Source: Photobacterium profundum
GTDB taxonomy: Bacteria > Pseudomonadota > Gammaproteobacteria > Enterobacterales > Vibrionaceae
Assembly (NCBI RefSeq): GCF_003026285.1
Contig: NZ_PYOD01000007.1
Span: forward strand, 124,001 to 188,000
DNA: 64,000 bases
Direction of reading: 5' to 3'
Shown: positions 10,219 to 19,555 of the stretch, one piece after another
Layout: each line of letters opens with the position of its first letter
Numbering within the stretch: the stretch's first letter is position 1
Position numbers and translations under genes: made by a program
Notes under the pieces: model-generated
Database searches by the model: none
Told to the model about the DNA's origin: nothing
What the model saw: only the letters and a program-made list of their open reading frames with translations

Positions 10219-11112
10219 TTGATTGCAAACAGGTTAAAGCTCGTATGTATTGCCGCAGTGATGGTACTAACAGGATGTGCATCGTCTCAAGCGAAATGGA
10301 CCCATCCTCCGATGGCTGTGCCATTTCAACCTACAATTCAACAGCAAATACAATTGGCGCGTATTGATCAGCTACTAAAGCGTGATGATCTCGATAAAGC
10401 GACCGTTGCACAAATGTTTTATGAGCGTGGTTTATTAAATGACAGCTTGGGCTTACGTGATTTAGCACGCCTTGATTTTAACCAGTCTCTTTCGTTGAAG
10501 CCAAACCAGCCAGATGTTTTTAATATTCTTGGGGTGTATTTTACCCAAAGCGCGCATTTTGATGCCGCGTATGAAGCGTTTGATTCAACCTTAGAGCTAA
10601 ACCCTCAGCATCCGTTTGCTCTGCGTAACCGTGGTATCGCTTTATATTATGGTGGTCGTTTAGCATTGGCTCACGATGATTTGTTGGTGCATTACCAACA
10701 AGGTGTGAATGACCCTTACCGTGTTATTTGGTTATATTTTGTTGAATTTGAACAAGATTCTGAAACGGCAGCTCAAAAATTAAAGCTACGTTATGATGCC
10801 AGTGATAAGCAAGATTGGGGATGGCAAATTGTGCGTCTGTATCTTGGTGAAATCACAGAAACTCAATTTTTGAATGAGATTGCGACGGAAAGTGAAAGTA
10901 ATGATCAGTTAGCAGAGCGCTTGACTGAAGGGTACTTCTACCTTGCGAAGGCGTATCAACAACAAAGTGATTATTCTGCGGCTGTGATGCTATACAAGTT
11001 AGCTTTAGCGGGTAACGTGTATGAGTTTGTTGAGCACCGTTTCTCATTGTTAGAAATCAGCAGAATTATGGCGGCTTATGAAGCACAAAATGGACAAAAA
11101 GAGACGAACTAG
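10219..11112 (+). CDS. nlpI: Lipoprotein NlpI
   Basis: NlpI is an outer-membrane lipoprotein adaptor with tetratricopeptide repeats. In E. coli it partners the protease Prc to degrade the peptidoglycan hydrolase MepS. The signal peptide ends in the lipobox LTGC (cysteine at about residue 20), followed by TPR units such as FYERGLLNDSLGLRDLARLDFNQSL and NILGVYFTQSAHFDAAYEAF. I chose TTG 10219, seven bases after AGGGAG (10206-10211); an upstream in-frame TTG at 10195 lies on the far side of that site. The resulting 297 residues match E. coli (294). The position after pnp is conserved. Confidence 0.93.
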   Translation: MIANRLKLVCIAAVMVLTGCASSQAKWTHPPMAVPFQPTIQQQIQLARIDQLLKRDDLDKATVAQMFYERGLLNDSLGLRDLARLDFNQSLSLKPNQPDVFNILGVYFTQSAHFDAAYEAFDSTLELNPQHPFALRNRGIALYYGGRLALAHDDLLVHYQQGVNDPYRVIWLYFVEFEQDSETAAQKLKLRYDASDKQDWGWQIVRLYLGEITETQFLNEIATESESNDQLAERLTEGYFYLAKAYQQQSDYSAAVMLYKLALAGNVYEFVEHRFSLLEISRIMAAYEAQNGQKETN

Positions 11113-11143
11113 TTTTTATTGATTGCCACATAATGCGATGAAG

Positions 11144-11172
11144 AAAAGCCGCGATTGTCGCGGCTTTTTTGT
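11144..11172 (+). terminator. Terminator after nlpI
   Basis: AAAAGCCGCGA (11144-11154) pairs with TCGCGGCTTTT (11158-11168) around a 3-nt loop, followed by more T. It may also serve the opposing ubiV transcript, since the A-rich side gives a U-tract on the other strand. Confidence 0.85.
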
Positions 11173-11202
11173 ATCTGATTAAAAATGTTTGAATAGTAAA
11201 TG

Positions 11203-12078
11203 CTATTCGATATTTAGACCCGCAACGCTATGCCAATAACCATTGCAGTGATGGCCCCCAACTAGCGGATGGCGAGTGGTGCTTTGTTCATTTAACTTAA
11301 ATTCGTTTACTTTGCTAAGTGTATCAATACTGAGCGGACTTAAACGTACAACGTCAACGAGATCCTGCATACTTTTCAGATCGTTGACCAAGTTATAACA
11401 ATAGCCAGATTGGGTTTGAATACCATTTAGCGTAAAGACTTTCTGGTCTTCTTGGCTATTAACGGTAATGCCTGTTGGATACTTGATACAGCAGGTTTCG
11501 CAATCATCTTTGGCTTTATCTTCAGCGCGTGCAGTAAAACAACGCGCAGAATAGGCCAGCGGCAGATAACCGTAGCTGAAAACTTCCGTTTCAAACTTAT
11601 CTCGAATACCCATTTTTTCGCATTCGATGACCACATTCTGGAGCCACTCTTTAGACAGCTCGACGGGCATACACCAGCGCGTCATGCCTTTTTTCAGAAA
11701 AAGGTTCAACGTCTGGGCGTTGTAGCAATTAACAGCTGCGCCAACGACAAACGGCACTTTTTTCTCATGAGCGAGTTGAATCGCCGATACATCGTTAGCT
11801 TCTATAATGAAATCGCCGTTATCGATGTACTTTTTCATGATGTTGACTTCGCTAGGTGCTTCTAGCAATGCCATGGTCGACAAGACAACTTGCTTACCGG
11901 TAGAAGAGATATCTTTTGCGATATCAAACCAATGAGCAGGCTTCATTTCACGACGTTTTGAGCAAACCGTTTCACCCAGATAGATAATATCGGTGTCTGT
12001 TTCTTTTGCTTGTTGATAAAAAGCTTCAACGTCGGTTTTTGGCCAAAAATAAAGAAGAGGGCCCAAAGAGTATTTCAT
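11203..12078 (-). CDS. ubiV: Ubiquinone biosynthesis protein UbiV (peptidase U32 family)
   Basis: UbiV forms a complex with UbiU that hydroxylates ubiquinone precursors without oxygen, so ubiquinone can be made in anoxic conditions. The protein closely follows E. coli Yhb[41 protein letters not shown] and [22 protein letters not shown]. The single upstream cysteine in VCSKRR plus three in the CF...CETCC segment correspond to the four 4Fe-4S ligands known in E. coli UbiV. The start is the ATG with AAGGAG a few bases upstream; an in-frame ATG seven codons earlier (12099) lies before that site. It follows ubiU by 11 bases. Confidence 0.95.
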   Translation of the reverse strand: MKYSLGPLLYFWPKTDVEAFYQQAKETDTDIIYLGETVCSKRREMKPAHWFDIAKDISSTGKQVVLSTMALLEAPSEVNIMKKYIDNGDFIIEANDVSAIQLAHEKKVPFVVGAAVNCYNAQTLNLFLKKGMTRWCMPVELSKEWLQNVVIECEKMGIRDKFETEVFSYGYLPLAYSARCFTARAEDKAKDDCETCCIKYPTGITVNSQEDQKVFTLNGIQTQSGYCYNLVNDLKSMQDLVDVVRLSPLSIDTLSKVNEFKLNEQSTTRHPLVGGHHCNGYWHSVAGLNIE

Positions 12079-12089
12079 GTTTGGCTCCT

Positions 12090-13097
12090 TTATTGCCATT
12101 TACGGTGATAAGCACCGAGGGTTGTTTGTTTACCTTCAGAGACGTTGCCTAAGCAAGCATTCCAAGCTGGCTCGACGCTGTAGCCTTCAGGGTTGGCTTT
12201 ATAACGATCAATGGCTGCTCGCCATGTTTTTGTTACTTGCTCAACATAAGCAGGGCTACGCTGGCGACCTTCAATTTTTACCGACGCAATATTGGCGGCA
12301 AAGAGTTCCGGTAATATCTCTAACGTATTGAGGCTCGTTGGTTCTTCCAATGCATGGTAGCGCTTATTATCACCATCAATATTGACATCGAAACGACCTT
12401 TACACAGTGTCGGATATCCTGCATTTTCACCTGCAGCATAACGATCAATCAATACATCGTTTAATCGAGACTCAAGCCCTTGCGCCGTTTCTTGCCAGCG
12501 AACAAATTTAGCTGGTGAGCATGCCCCTACCGTATTGGGCGATTCACCTGTCATGTAAGAAGATAAGTAACAACGACCTTCAGACATAATGCACAAGCTA
12601 CCAAACGCGAATACCTCTAGATCCATATTGGTATTACGTGCGAGTTGCTTCACTTGATGAATCGACAGTACACGCGGCAATACAACGCGCTTCACATTGA
12701 AGTTTTGTTTATAGAAATCAATGGCAGCAGTATTAGTTGCTGATGCTTGAACCGATAAGTGCAGTTCAAGATCAGGATAACGCGTTGCTGCATATTCTAA
12801 TACCGCTATATCAGCAACGATGAGGGCATCGACCCCCATAGCAACAGCATTGTCGACCGCTTTCGTCCAGCGACTAAAGCCGTCTGGGTGAGCAAAAGTA
12901 TTGAGGGCAACGTGCAGCTTTCTGTTGTGATCTTGCACATATTGAACGGCTTTTTCTAGCTTACGACCTGTAAAGTTCAAACCAGCGAAATGGCGGGCAT
13001 TTGTATCATCCTTAAAGCCGATGTATACCGCGTCAGCACCGTTATCAATCGCTGTTTTTAAGGCTGGAAGGTTACCAGCGGGGCAAAGTAGCTCCAT
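12090..13097 (-). CDS. ubiU: Ubiquinone biosynthesis protein UbiU (peptidase U32 family)
   Basis: UbiU is the partner of UbiV in oxygen-independent ubiquinone hydroxylation. The 335-residue sequence has the U32 core [28 protein letters not shown], the segment [19 protein letters not shown], then GACSP and LCKGRFD. These supply the four cysteines that hold the 4Fe-4S cluster in E. coli UbiU. Length matches E. coli YhbU (331). It is the first gene of a ubiU-ubiV operon. ubiT, the third member, lies 2.4 kb away on the other strand, with a GGDEF-EAL gene between them. Confidence 0.95.
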   Translation of the reverse strand: MELLCPAGNLPALKTAIDNGADAVYIGFKDDTNARHFAGLNFTGRKLEKAVQYVQDHNRKLHVALNTFAHPDGFSRWTKAVDNAVAMGVDALIVADIAVLEYAATRYPDLELHLSVQASATNTAAIDFYKQNFNVKRVVLPRVLSIHQVKQLARNTNMDLEVFAFGSLCIMSEGRCYLSSYMTGESPNTVGACSPAKFVRWQETAQGLESRLNDVLIDRYAAGENAGYPTLCKGRFDVNIDGDNKRYHALEEPTSLNTLEILPELFAANIASVKIEGRQRSPAYVEQVTKTWRAAIDRYKANPEGYSVEPAWNACLGNVSEGKQTTLGAYHRKWQ

Positions 13098-13151
13098 ATT
13101 ATTTTTATCAACCAGTCTTTGATGGGAATAATAAGTAATAGAGCAAATAGT

Positions 13152-13176
13152 AGGGGGCTTAGTGCCCCCTTGTTTT
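13152..13176. terminator. Hairpin between the GGDEF-EAL gene and ubiU
   Basis: AGGGGGC (13152-13158) pairs with GCCCCCT (13164-13170) around TTAGT. It lies downstream of the minus-strand GGDEF-EAL gene and upstream of ubiU, so it probably ends the former. The T-rich side (TGTTTT) is actually on the plus strand, so the direction is uncertain. Confidence 0.5.
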
Positions 13177-13195
13177 GATGTCAGGCAGGTTTTTG

Positions 13196-13209
13196 TTGAT
13201 TTAGGACAA
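13196..13209 (-). promoter_or_regulatory. FNR-like box upstream of ubiU (weak)
   Basis: TTGAT-TTAG-GACAA matches the FNR consensus (TTGAT-N4-ATCAA) at eight of ten positions, about 100 bases upstream of ubiU. An anaerobic regulator would make sense for ubiUV, but the match is imperfect and the intervening hairpin complicates a promoter here. Confidence 0.3.
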
Positions 13210-13243
13210 CTTTTTAGTGGTAGATGCCTATCTAGAAAAGTGG

Positions 13244-15283
13244 TTAATCTTGGCTGCGACTGTTTTTCACTAAGATCGCTTCGAGTTCATTTTTTGGTAA
13301 CGGACGATAGAAATGGAACCCCTGAATATAGTCACAATTGAGGTTTGATAACAAGGTTGCTTGTTGGCGTGTTTCGACCCCTTCCGCGACGATACTCATA
13401 TTAAGGGCTTTACCCAAGTTAATTATATTTTCAATCAAGGTTACCTGCTTGGGCACCGTATCGATGTCATTAATAAAAGCGCGGTCAATTTTTAGCTCGT
13501 CTAACGGAAAACGTGCTAAATACGACAATGATGAATAACCAGTACCAAAGTCATCTATTGATAATGCAAACCCGAGTTTTTTTATCGCGTTTAACATTTG
13601 TATGGTGTGTTCACCATCACTCATTACGGCGCTTTCGGTTAACTCAAAGGTAATATCTGTGGCATTGACGCCTGTGCTTTTGAGTAGCTTTTTCACGAAA
13701 TCAATGAGGTTTGGGTTACCAAATTGTTGTGGTGATAAGTTGATCGCCACACGTCCAGATAAGATACCTTGTTGTTTCCAGCGTCTTACCGTTGTGAAAA
13801 CTTCTCGCATAACGACCAAGCCAAGCTGCTCGATTAATCCTGAGTTCTCAGCGACGGGAATAAATTGTGCCGGGCTAATATAACCTTCAACTGGGTGCTT
13901 CCAGCGAACTAATGCCTCAGCGCCATCAATAGCAAAGTCGCGAGCATTTACTTTGGGTTGGTACCAGACTTCTAAACCATTATTTTGCAGTACTTTTTGA
14001 AGTTCTATTTCTAACCATAAGCGCATGCGCGCTTCTTTATTCATGGCTTCATTGAATTTAACTAAACGATTACGCCCACGATTTTTTGCTTCATACATCG
14101 CGGTATCGGCATTTTGCAGCAAAATACGTGCATCATTACCATTGCCAGGGTAAGACACCATGCCAATTGAGCACGCTAAATGTTTACTGAAATGGTGCAA
14201 ATCAAAAGGTTGGTTAATTAACGAGATAACTTGCTGAGCAACGAGGTCTCCCGCTCTATCGTGCTCGGGTTCAGATAAAACAATCCCAAATTCATCGCCA
14301 CCCAAATGCCCAATAATGGCATTTTCCGGCAATAAACGGCGTAAGCGTTGTGATATTTCTTGCAGTACCCGATCGCCAATATGATGACCTAATGAATCAT
14401 TAATATTTTTGAAGTTATCGATATCGAGGTACAGCATGACCAGTGGTGTTTCATTGGTGATTAGACTTTCTAATCGACGACTAAAACCATGGCGATTGTA
14501 TAAACCCGTTAATGGGTCGGTATGAACAAGCTGTTCAACTTGTCCTTGTTGCACGGTATTTTCAGCTGCGTCTTGTAGTTTAACCAGCTTTGCGGATGAA
14601 CCCATTAAGGTTATGTCTGATGTGGTAACCAATAATGGACGTTCAGTACAGCAGCGTGGGCTTGTGTGGCATTTACGAGGATCACCACTTGGGATTTGAG
14701 ACAGTGTTTCACCTAAGATGCGCTGACTATGGCTATCTATTAGTAAACGGCCAAGTTCTTCACCTAATAATTCTTTAGAATCATCGAATCCTAATAAATT
14801 AGCCGCAATTTGATTGGCCGATATAATGATGCCACCTTCAACAATACACATGCCGTCAGAGATCAACTCATTTAGCTGTTTTAATTGATGTTCAAGTTCT
14901 TCAAGTGAGTTAACTAAAATTTGTCGTTCAGACGTATCGACTGAATGCAGAACAATATGGCTAACATCCCCAATTTTATTTCGCAGTGGTGATAGGCTGA
15001 AATGCATGCTGGTTTCATGACGGTTGTCATCCAGAACCACTTCACCTTCGACTGATTCTCCTTGAAAAGCACGTTCATAAAATGGACGCAGAGAGCGGTA
15101 GAAGGCTTGTCCTAGAATGTCGCTGTCATTTTGACCAACAAGATCGTCACGCTGAAGACCGCTTATTTCGCAGTAACGATTATTAACGACTAAGTAGTTA
15201 TGTTGTGGATCTAATACTGCAAACAGAAACGGACTGTTATCTGTGAGCAGAGGAAACCAATAATTAAGTTGCTCTGTCGGCAT
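13244..15283 (-). CDS. PAS-GGDEF-EAL protein (cyclic-di-GMP synthase/phosphodiesterase)
   Basis: The protein makes and/or breaks cyclic-di-GMP. Domains in order: PAS (about 10-120), a second PAS-like segment (about 135-200), GGDEF (about 245-410) with intact GGDEF at 328-332, and EAL (about 420-670) with intact EAL at 456-458, DDFGTGYSS at 577-585, LKID at 597-600 and AEGVE at 633-637. Both catalytic motifs look complete, so either or both activities are possible. No membrane segment is evident, suggesting a cytoplasmic sensor. A small cysteine group (C205, C211, C212) sits between the second PAS and GGDEF. It lies between ubiU and ubiT; a link to anaerobic respiration is suggested only by position. 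Confidence 0.93.
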   Translation of the reverse strand: MPTEQLNYWFPLLTDNSPFLFAVLDPQHNYLVVNNRYCEISGLQRDDLVGQNDSDILGQAFYRSLRPFYERAFQGESVEGEVVLDDNRHETSMHFSLSPLRNKIGDVSHIVLHSVDTSERQILVNSLEELEHQLKQLNELISDGMCIVEGGIIISANQIAANLLGFDDSKELLGEELGRLLIDSHSQRILGETLSQIPSGDPRKCHTSPRCCTERPLLVTTSDITLMGSSAKLVKLQDAAENTVQQGQVEQLVHTDPLTGLYNRHGFSRRLESLITNETPLVMLYLDIDNFKNINDSLGHHIGDRVLQEISQRLRRLLPENAIIGHLGGDEFGIVLSEPEHDRAGDLVAQQVISLINQPFDLHHFSKHLACSIGMVSYPGNGNDARILLQNADTAMYEAKNRGRNRLVKFNEAMNKEARMRLWLEIELQKVLQNNGLEVWYQPKVNARDFAIDGAEALVRWKHPVEGYISPAQFIPVAENSGLIEQLGLVVMREVFTTVRRWKQQGILSGRVAINLSPQQFGNPNLIDFVKKLLKSTGVNATDITFELTESAVMSDGEHTIQMLNAIKKLGFALSIDDFGTGYSSLSYLARFPLDELKIDRAFINDIDTVPKQVTLIENIINLGKALNMSIVAEGVETRQQATLLSNLNCDYIQGFHFYRPLPKNELEAILVKNSRSQD

Positions 15284-15547
15284 TAAAGCACCGTATATCC
15301 ATATTCAGATTGAAAATAGCGCGGGGTTACCAAATTGAATAACCATAATGGGTAGCACTATAAAGGGTGACTATGATTTTAATGTTTCATCTCATGAGTC
15401 GTGTTCTGTAATATAACCTGTGAATGAGGAAGAATTCTAAATTTTGCGCTGAGAGAAGCGTTTTTTTTGACTCAAGGCATGAAACTGTTTGCCAAGGTTG
15501 CAATACAATCAGGTATTAATAGCGGTAGTGATAGGAAAATACATACA

Positions 15548-16069
15548 GTGATAACCCAACTTCGAAAGCACATTGTTCAACATGGTCCTGCGTTACTTCG
15601 CGTTCCAGCAAAATTGACTCCTTTTACGGTTCAGAAAAAAATGATGTTAGAAGGCTTAACACTCGTTTTTAAGGAAGCGTTAGAAGATGGTGATTTTGAA
15701 TTTCTTGATGGACGATGGTTAAAAGTCGAAGTCAGGGATTTAGAACTGCACTGGTATATTAGCTACCAAGATGACAAACTAGTCGTCGCTGAACATATCG
15801 AGCAAGAAGATGTTAGCTTCAGTGGCGAATGTAATGACTTAGTCTTAATTGCCGCACGTAAAGAAGACCCTGACACCTTATTTTTTCAACGTCGTCTTCG
15901 TATAGAAGGGGATACTGAGTTAGGACTGGAAGTAAAGAACTTGATGGACAGCATTGATCTAGATTCTTTACCTTCGCCGCTCAAATTTTTGTTACAGCAA
16001 TCGGCAGACTTCATTCAAAAGGGAATGCAAGGTGCTGGTGCTGAAAAAGAGGTTATGAATGCTCATTAG
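15548..16069 (+). CDS. ubiT: Ubiquinone biosynthesis accessory factor UbiT (SCP2 domain)
   Basis: UbiT is an SCP2-like lipid-binding protein needed with UbiU and UbiV for anaerobic ubiquinone synthesis. The match to E. coli YhbT is clear: LLRVPAKLTPF, FEFLDGRWLKVEVRDLELHW and DPDTLFFQRRLRIEGDTELGL. I prefer GTG 15548, preceded by AGGAA (15533-15537), because it gives 173 residues against 174 in E. coli. Longer in-frame starts exist at TTG 15467 and ATG 15479, adding up to 27 residues that are not family-like; the true start is uncertain. The last codons overlap yhbS by 11 bases, so the two are coupled. Confidence 0.9.
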   Translation: MITQLRKHIVQHGPALLRVPAKLTPFTVQKKMMLEGLTLVFKEALEDGDFEFLDGRWLKVEVRDLELHWYISYQDDKLVVAEHIEQEDVSFSGECNDLVLIAARKEDPDTLFFQRRLRIEGDTELGLEVKNLMDSIDLDSLPSPLKFLLQQSADFIQKGMQGAGAEKEVMNAH

Positions 16070-16562
16070 AACTGAAGCACCTGCGGATATTCTACCCATA
16101 GATCGACTGCTGAAGACGGTGTTTGAGACCGATGCTGAAGCTGATTTAGTGATGAGATTACGTGAGAATAGTCACCGTACATTATCTCTTGTTGCGTGTA
16201 GCGATGACGGCGAGGTGATTGGACATATTCTCTTTAGCCCAGTTACCGTTGATGATGTAGATGACAATTGGCAAGGCTTAGCCCCATTATCGGTAAAACC
16301 TGAATACCAACGACAAGGTATTGGAAAAGCATTAATGGAAGAAGCAAAATTAATGCTGGCTGATTTTGGTTACCCCGTTGTCGTTGTGCTTGGTCACAGT
16401 GAATATTACCCACAAGTGGGTTTCGAGAAAGCTTCTGAACACGGTCTTGGCTGTATTTGGGAAGTACCTGATGAGGCCTTTATGGTGTTAGAAGTGATAC
16501 CTGAGCATCTAGCCGGTAAATCTGGCGTCGTTAAGTACAGTGAAGAGTTTTCAGCGCTGTAA
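16059..16562 (+). CDS. yhbS: GNAT family N-acetyltransferase YhbS
   Basis: This is a GNAT acetyltransferase of the YhbS group; the substrate is not known. The acetyl-CoA binding signature is visible as LSVKPEYQRQGIGKALMEEA (about residues 76-95), followed by VVVLGHSEYYPQVGFEKASEHGL, characteristic of YhbS. The length of 167 residues is the same as E. coli. It overlaps the end of ubiT. The same yhbT-yhbS adjacency occurs in E. coli, which supports the names. A terminator follows. Confidence 0.9.
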   Translation: MLIRTEAPADILPIDRLLKTVFETDAEADLVMRLRENSHRTLSLVACSDDGEVIGHILFSPVTVDDVDDNWQGLAPLSVKPEYQRQGIGKALMEEAKLMLADFGYPVVVVLGHSEYYPQVGFEKASEHGLGCIWEVPDEAFMVLEVIPEHLAGKSGVVKYSEEFSAL

Positions 16563-16597
16563 TCTCGGGAATATAGTTTGATTCCATATTCACCATA

Positions 16598-16628
16598 AAA
16601 TACCACCTTAACGGTGGTTTTTTATTTT
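16598..16628 (+). terminator. Terminator after yhbS
   Basis: ACCACC (16602-16607) pairs with GGTGGT (16613-16618) around TTAAC, followed by TTTTTATTTTT. Confidence 0.82.
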
Positions 16629-16741
16629 TGATGATGGCTATATTAAACGCATGCTGGGTATGTCTTGGTGGTGCGGTATGAATTTGATAGGATTGCCGCC
16701 CAAAGTGTTTATCACTACTAAAAGCTTATTGTGAGTATTGA

Positions 16742-17143
16742 ATGAAACAGCGTGATATTCAGGTATTGCAAGAAATGGGGTTAACCTATTGGCAGGTACG
16801 CAAACCGGAGTTCTTCCCTAATATGCAAGTACCTGTCATTGATCTACCTGAAAGTTGCAAACTATTGTTTATTACTGATGATGAACTGAATGAGCATGAT
16901 GCTTGGCTGTTTGGACGTATTTTAGGCAGTATGAAATTGATGCCTGAACAAGCGTTATCATTGCCTTTAGAAGCGGTAGAGCAAGTTGCAGAACATCATT
17001 TAACCTGGTGTTGGTTTGCAGGTTGCCAAGGCGTACACCCAGTTGGTTGCCAAGTGTTGAATTCTAGTTCATTGCAAGCAATGCATTCAAACCCATCAAG
17101 TAAGAAAGCCTTATGGCAGCAGATTTGTTCTTATGATAAATAA
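16742..17143 (+). CDS. holD: DNA polymerase III subunit psi
   Basis: HolD (psi) links the clamp loader to the chi subunit and SSB at the replication fork. The 133-residue protein has a poorly conserved sequence, but the N-terminal MKQRDIQVLQEMGLTYWQVRKPEFF (helix that binds chi) and the central LLFITDDE strand fit the psi family. Its immediate partner is rimI, which starts 11 bases before the holD stop; holD-rimI is a conserved pair in gamma-proteobacteria. The gene is rather divergent, so the name relies partly on this context. Confidence 0.88.
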   Translation: MKQRDIQVLQEMGLTYWQVRKPEFFPNMQVPVIDLPESCKLLFITDDELNEHDAWLFGRILGSMKLMPEQALSLPLEAVEQVAEHHLTWCWFAGCQGVHPVGCQVLNSSSLQAMHSNPSSKKALWQQICSYDK

Positions 17144-17579
17144 AATTGTTCCACTTGAATCGCAACACCATGATGATGTTTGGCGTATAGAGCGTGCCGC
17201 CAACACTTTTCCGTGGGCTGAATCGATGATTCGTAAAGAGCCTAACAATATCGCGACGAATTTTGTTTTGTTAGTCGATGATACACTCGTGGGCTATTGT
17301 TACGGTCAGCTGGTGGCTGGTGAGGCAACATTACTGAATATTGCGGTTGATCCTAGCCAGCAAGGCAAGGGCTACGGTAAAGCATTGTTAGAAGGCTTTA
17401 TCGATATATTACAACAGCGGAATGCTGAAGATATCTGGTTAGAAGTGCGTGCCAGTAATGTTCGTGCTTATAAATTGTATGAAGCGGCTGGCTTTAACGA
17501 GATAAACCGCCGTGAAGGGTATTACCCATCCGAAAATGGACGTGAAGATGCGTTAATTATGACGTATTTGGTTATGTAG
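17133..17579 (+). CDS. rimI: Ribosomal protein S18-alanine N-acetyltransferase RimI
   Basis: RimI acetylates the N-terminal alanine of ribosomal protein S18. The 148 residues form one GNAT domain, with the acetyl-CoA loop VDPSQQGKGYGKALL (about 71-85) and the RimI-type segment WLEVRASNVRAYKLYEAAGFNEINRREGYYP. It overlaps holD by 11 bases, the usual arrangement, and is probably translated by coupling. The S18 substrate gene is outside the window. Confidence 0.94.
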   Translation: MINKIVPLESQHHDDVWRIERAANTFPWAESMIRKEPNNIATNFVLLVDDTLVGYCYGQLVAGEATLLNIAVDPSQQGKGYGKALLEGFIDILQQRNAEDIWLEVRASNVRAYKLYEAAGFNEINRREGYYPSENGREDALIMTYLVM

Positions 17580-17798
17580 CCTTTATATCTCCTTTGTTAT
17601 CTCTGTTTCTTTTCGTGGGATTTGCGTATAATTCCGCCATTATCAGGCTCCTGAGTTTCATCTATTTCCTGCGTATGATTGAGGTCGACATGTAATTTGT
17701 TGCTATAACACAATTTTCGCAGTTCCCTGCCTACGCAGGCGATGGTACTTTTCTAGGGTCAGCCCTTATTGGAATCTCTCACAGGATTATCAACACTT

Positions 17799-19379
17799 AT
17801 GTCTTTTTTACAAGAAGTGGGTAAACGTAGAACGTTTGCCATCATTTCTCACCCCGATGCGGGTAAAACCACCATTACTGAAAAAGTTCTTTTATTCGGA
17901 AACGCTATTCAAAAAGCGGGTACCGTAAAAGGTCGCGGTTCTAATCAACACGCGAAATCAGACTGGATGGAAATGGAAAAAGAACGTGGTATCTCAGTAA
18001 CGACTTCTGTGATGCAGTTCCCATTCAATGATTGCCTCGTGAACCTTCTTGATACTCCTGGACACGAAGATTTCTCGGAAGATACGTACCGTACATTAAC
18101 GGCTGTTGATTCATGTTTGATGGTTATCGATGCCGCTAAAGGTGTCGAAGATCGTACGCGTAAGTTAATGGAAGTAACCCGTTTACGTGATACGCCAATC
18201 GTTACTTTCATGAACAAAATGGACCGTGAAGTACGTGATCCAATGGAAGTATTAGATGAAGTTGAAACTGAGCTAAATATGGCTTGTGCGCCAATTTCAT
18301 GGCCGATTGGGTGTGGTAAAGAATTTAAAGGTGTTTACCATATTCACCGTGATGAAACGATTTTGTATGAATCTGGCCACGGCCACGAGATTCAAGAAGT
18401 ACGCACCATTAAAGGGTTAGATAACCCTGAGTTAGATGTTGCTGTTGGTGAATCACTGGCTGCAAGCGTACGTGAAGAACTTGAATTGGTTATTGGTGCT
18501 GCGCACGAATTTGATCTTGAGTTGTTCTTGAAAGGTGAATTAACACCAGTATTCTTTGGTACAGCACTGGGTAACTTTGGTGTTGACCACATGCTTGAAG
18601 GCTTAACGCAGTGGGCGCCAGCACCACAAACACGTAAAGCAAATGAGCGCGATGTAGAAGCTATCGAAGAGAAGTTCTCGGGTTTCGTTTTTAAAATTCA
18701 AGCCAACATGGATCCTAAGCACCGCGACCGTATCGCCTTTATGCGTATCGTGTCAGGTACTTATAACCAAGGCATGAAAATGAACCATGTACGTACGGGT
18801 AAAAACGTCAGTATTTCTGATGCGGTAACCTTTATGGCTGGTGACCGTACTCGTGCAGAACAAGCGTATGCGGGCGACATCATTGGTTTGCATAACCACG
18901 GTACGATTCAGATTGGTGATACGTTCACTCAAGGTGAGAATCTTAAGTTTGCTGGTATTCCAAACTTTGCACCTGAATTGTTCCGTCGTATTCGCCTAAA
19001 AGATCCATTGAGACAGAAGCAGTTGCTTAAAGGTTTGGTACAGCTTTCTGAAGAAGGTGCTGTACAGGTCTTCCGTCCTTTACAAAACAATGATTTGATT
19101 GTTGGTGCGGTGGGTGTGCTTCAGTTTGATGTGGTTGTGGCACGCTTAAAAGCAGAATACAACGTAGAAGCCATCTACGAAGGTATTAATGTCGCGACAG
19201 CACGTTGGGTTGAGTGTGATGATGTGAAAACATTAGAAGAATTTAAACGTAAAAACCAGCAGAACCTCGCTCTCGATGGCGGTGATAACTTAGCATATGT
19301 TGCACCAACCATGGTCAATTTGAATTTGGCGAAAGAACGTTTCCCTGCTGTTGAATTTCATGCCACTCGTGAGCACTAA
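17799..19379 (+). CDS. prfC: Peptide chain release factor 3
   Basis: RF3 is the GTPase that recycles RF1 and RF2 from the ribosome after termination. The G domain shows [17 protein letters not shown] and NKMDRE, with [12 protein letters not shown] as switch region; beta-barrel domains II and III follow. The ATG at 17799 gives 526 residues and the family N-terminus [24 protein letters not shown]. An in-frame TTG ten codons upstream (17769) spans the likely ribosome binding site ACAGGA (17781-17786) and is rejected. The holD-rimI-prfC neighbourhood is shared with E. coli. Confidence 0.97.
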   Translation: MSFLQEVGKRRTFAIISHPDAGKTTITEKVLLFGNAIQKAGTVKGRGSNQHAKSDWMEMEKERGISVTTSVMQFPFNDCLVNLLDTPGHEDFSEDTYRTLTAVDSCLMVIDAAKGVEDRTRKLMEVTRLRDTPIVTFMNKMDREVRDPMEVLDEVETELNMACAPISWPIGCGKEFKGVYHIHRDETILYESGHGHEIQEVRTIKGLDNPELDVAVGESLAASVREELELVIGAAHEFDLELFLKGELTPVFFGTALGNFGVDHMLEGLTQWAPAPQTRKANERDVEAIEEKFSGFVFKIQANMDPKHRDRIAFMRIVSGTYNQGMKMNHVRTGKNVSISDAVTFMAGDRTRAEQAYAGDIIGLHNHGTIQIGDTFTQGENLKFAGIPNFAPELFRRIRLKDPLRQKQLLKGLVQLSEEGAVQVFRPLQNNDLIVGAVGVLQFDVVVARLKAEYNVEAIYEGINVATARWVECDDVKTLEEFKRKNQQNLALDGGDNLAYVAPTMVNLNLAKERFPAVEFHATREH

Positions 19380-19414
19380 TCACAATTAGAGTCACCAACG
19401 AGTAACATGTTCAG

Positions 19415-19445
19415 AAGGCCGTCACATTTGTGGCGGCTTTTTTGT
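19415..19445 (+). terminator. Terminator after prfC
   Basis: GCCGTCAC (19418-19425) pairs with GTGGCGGC (19430-19437) with one T:G pair around ATTT, followed by TTTTTTGT. Confidence 0.87.
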
Positions 19446-19519
19446 GCTTTATGTCCTGATATCAACCAACAACCTGATATAACTCTGAATCCTGCATCTT
19501 TAGGTAGCTTGGGTGTATA

Positions 19520-19540
19520 CTCCCATTGTGCATATGGGAG
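19520..19540 (+). promoter_or_regulatory. Inverted repeat just ahead of the glgX ribosome binding site
   Basis: CTCCCAT (19520-19526) and ATGGGAG (19534-19540) form a 7-bp stem with a 7-nt loop, directly before AAGGAG (19543-19548) and overlapping a -10-like GTATAC. It could be an operator or a translational hairpin; its role is unknown. Confidence 0.35.
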
Positions 19541-19555
19541 ACAAGGAGCTAAACA

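Noticed and set aside
11452..11865. Plus-strand frame inside ubiV
   Set aside because: It is antisense to conserved cysteine and barrel segments of UbiV.
15467..15485. FNR-like box near the ubiT start
   Set aside because: TTGACTCAAGGCAT matches only one half of the FNR consensus, so no site is claimed.
17769..17798. Ten-codon N-terminal extension of prfC
   Set aside because: The extension crosses the probable ribosome binding site, and the family start fits the ATG at 17799.
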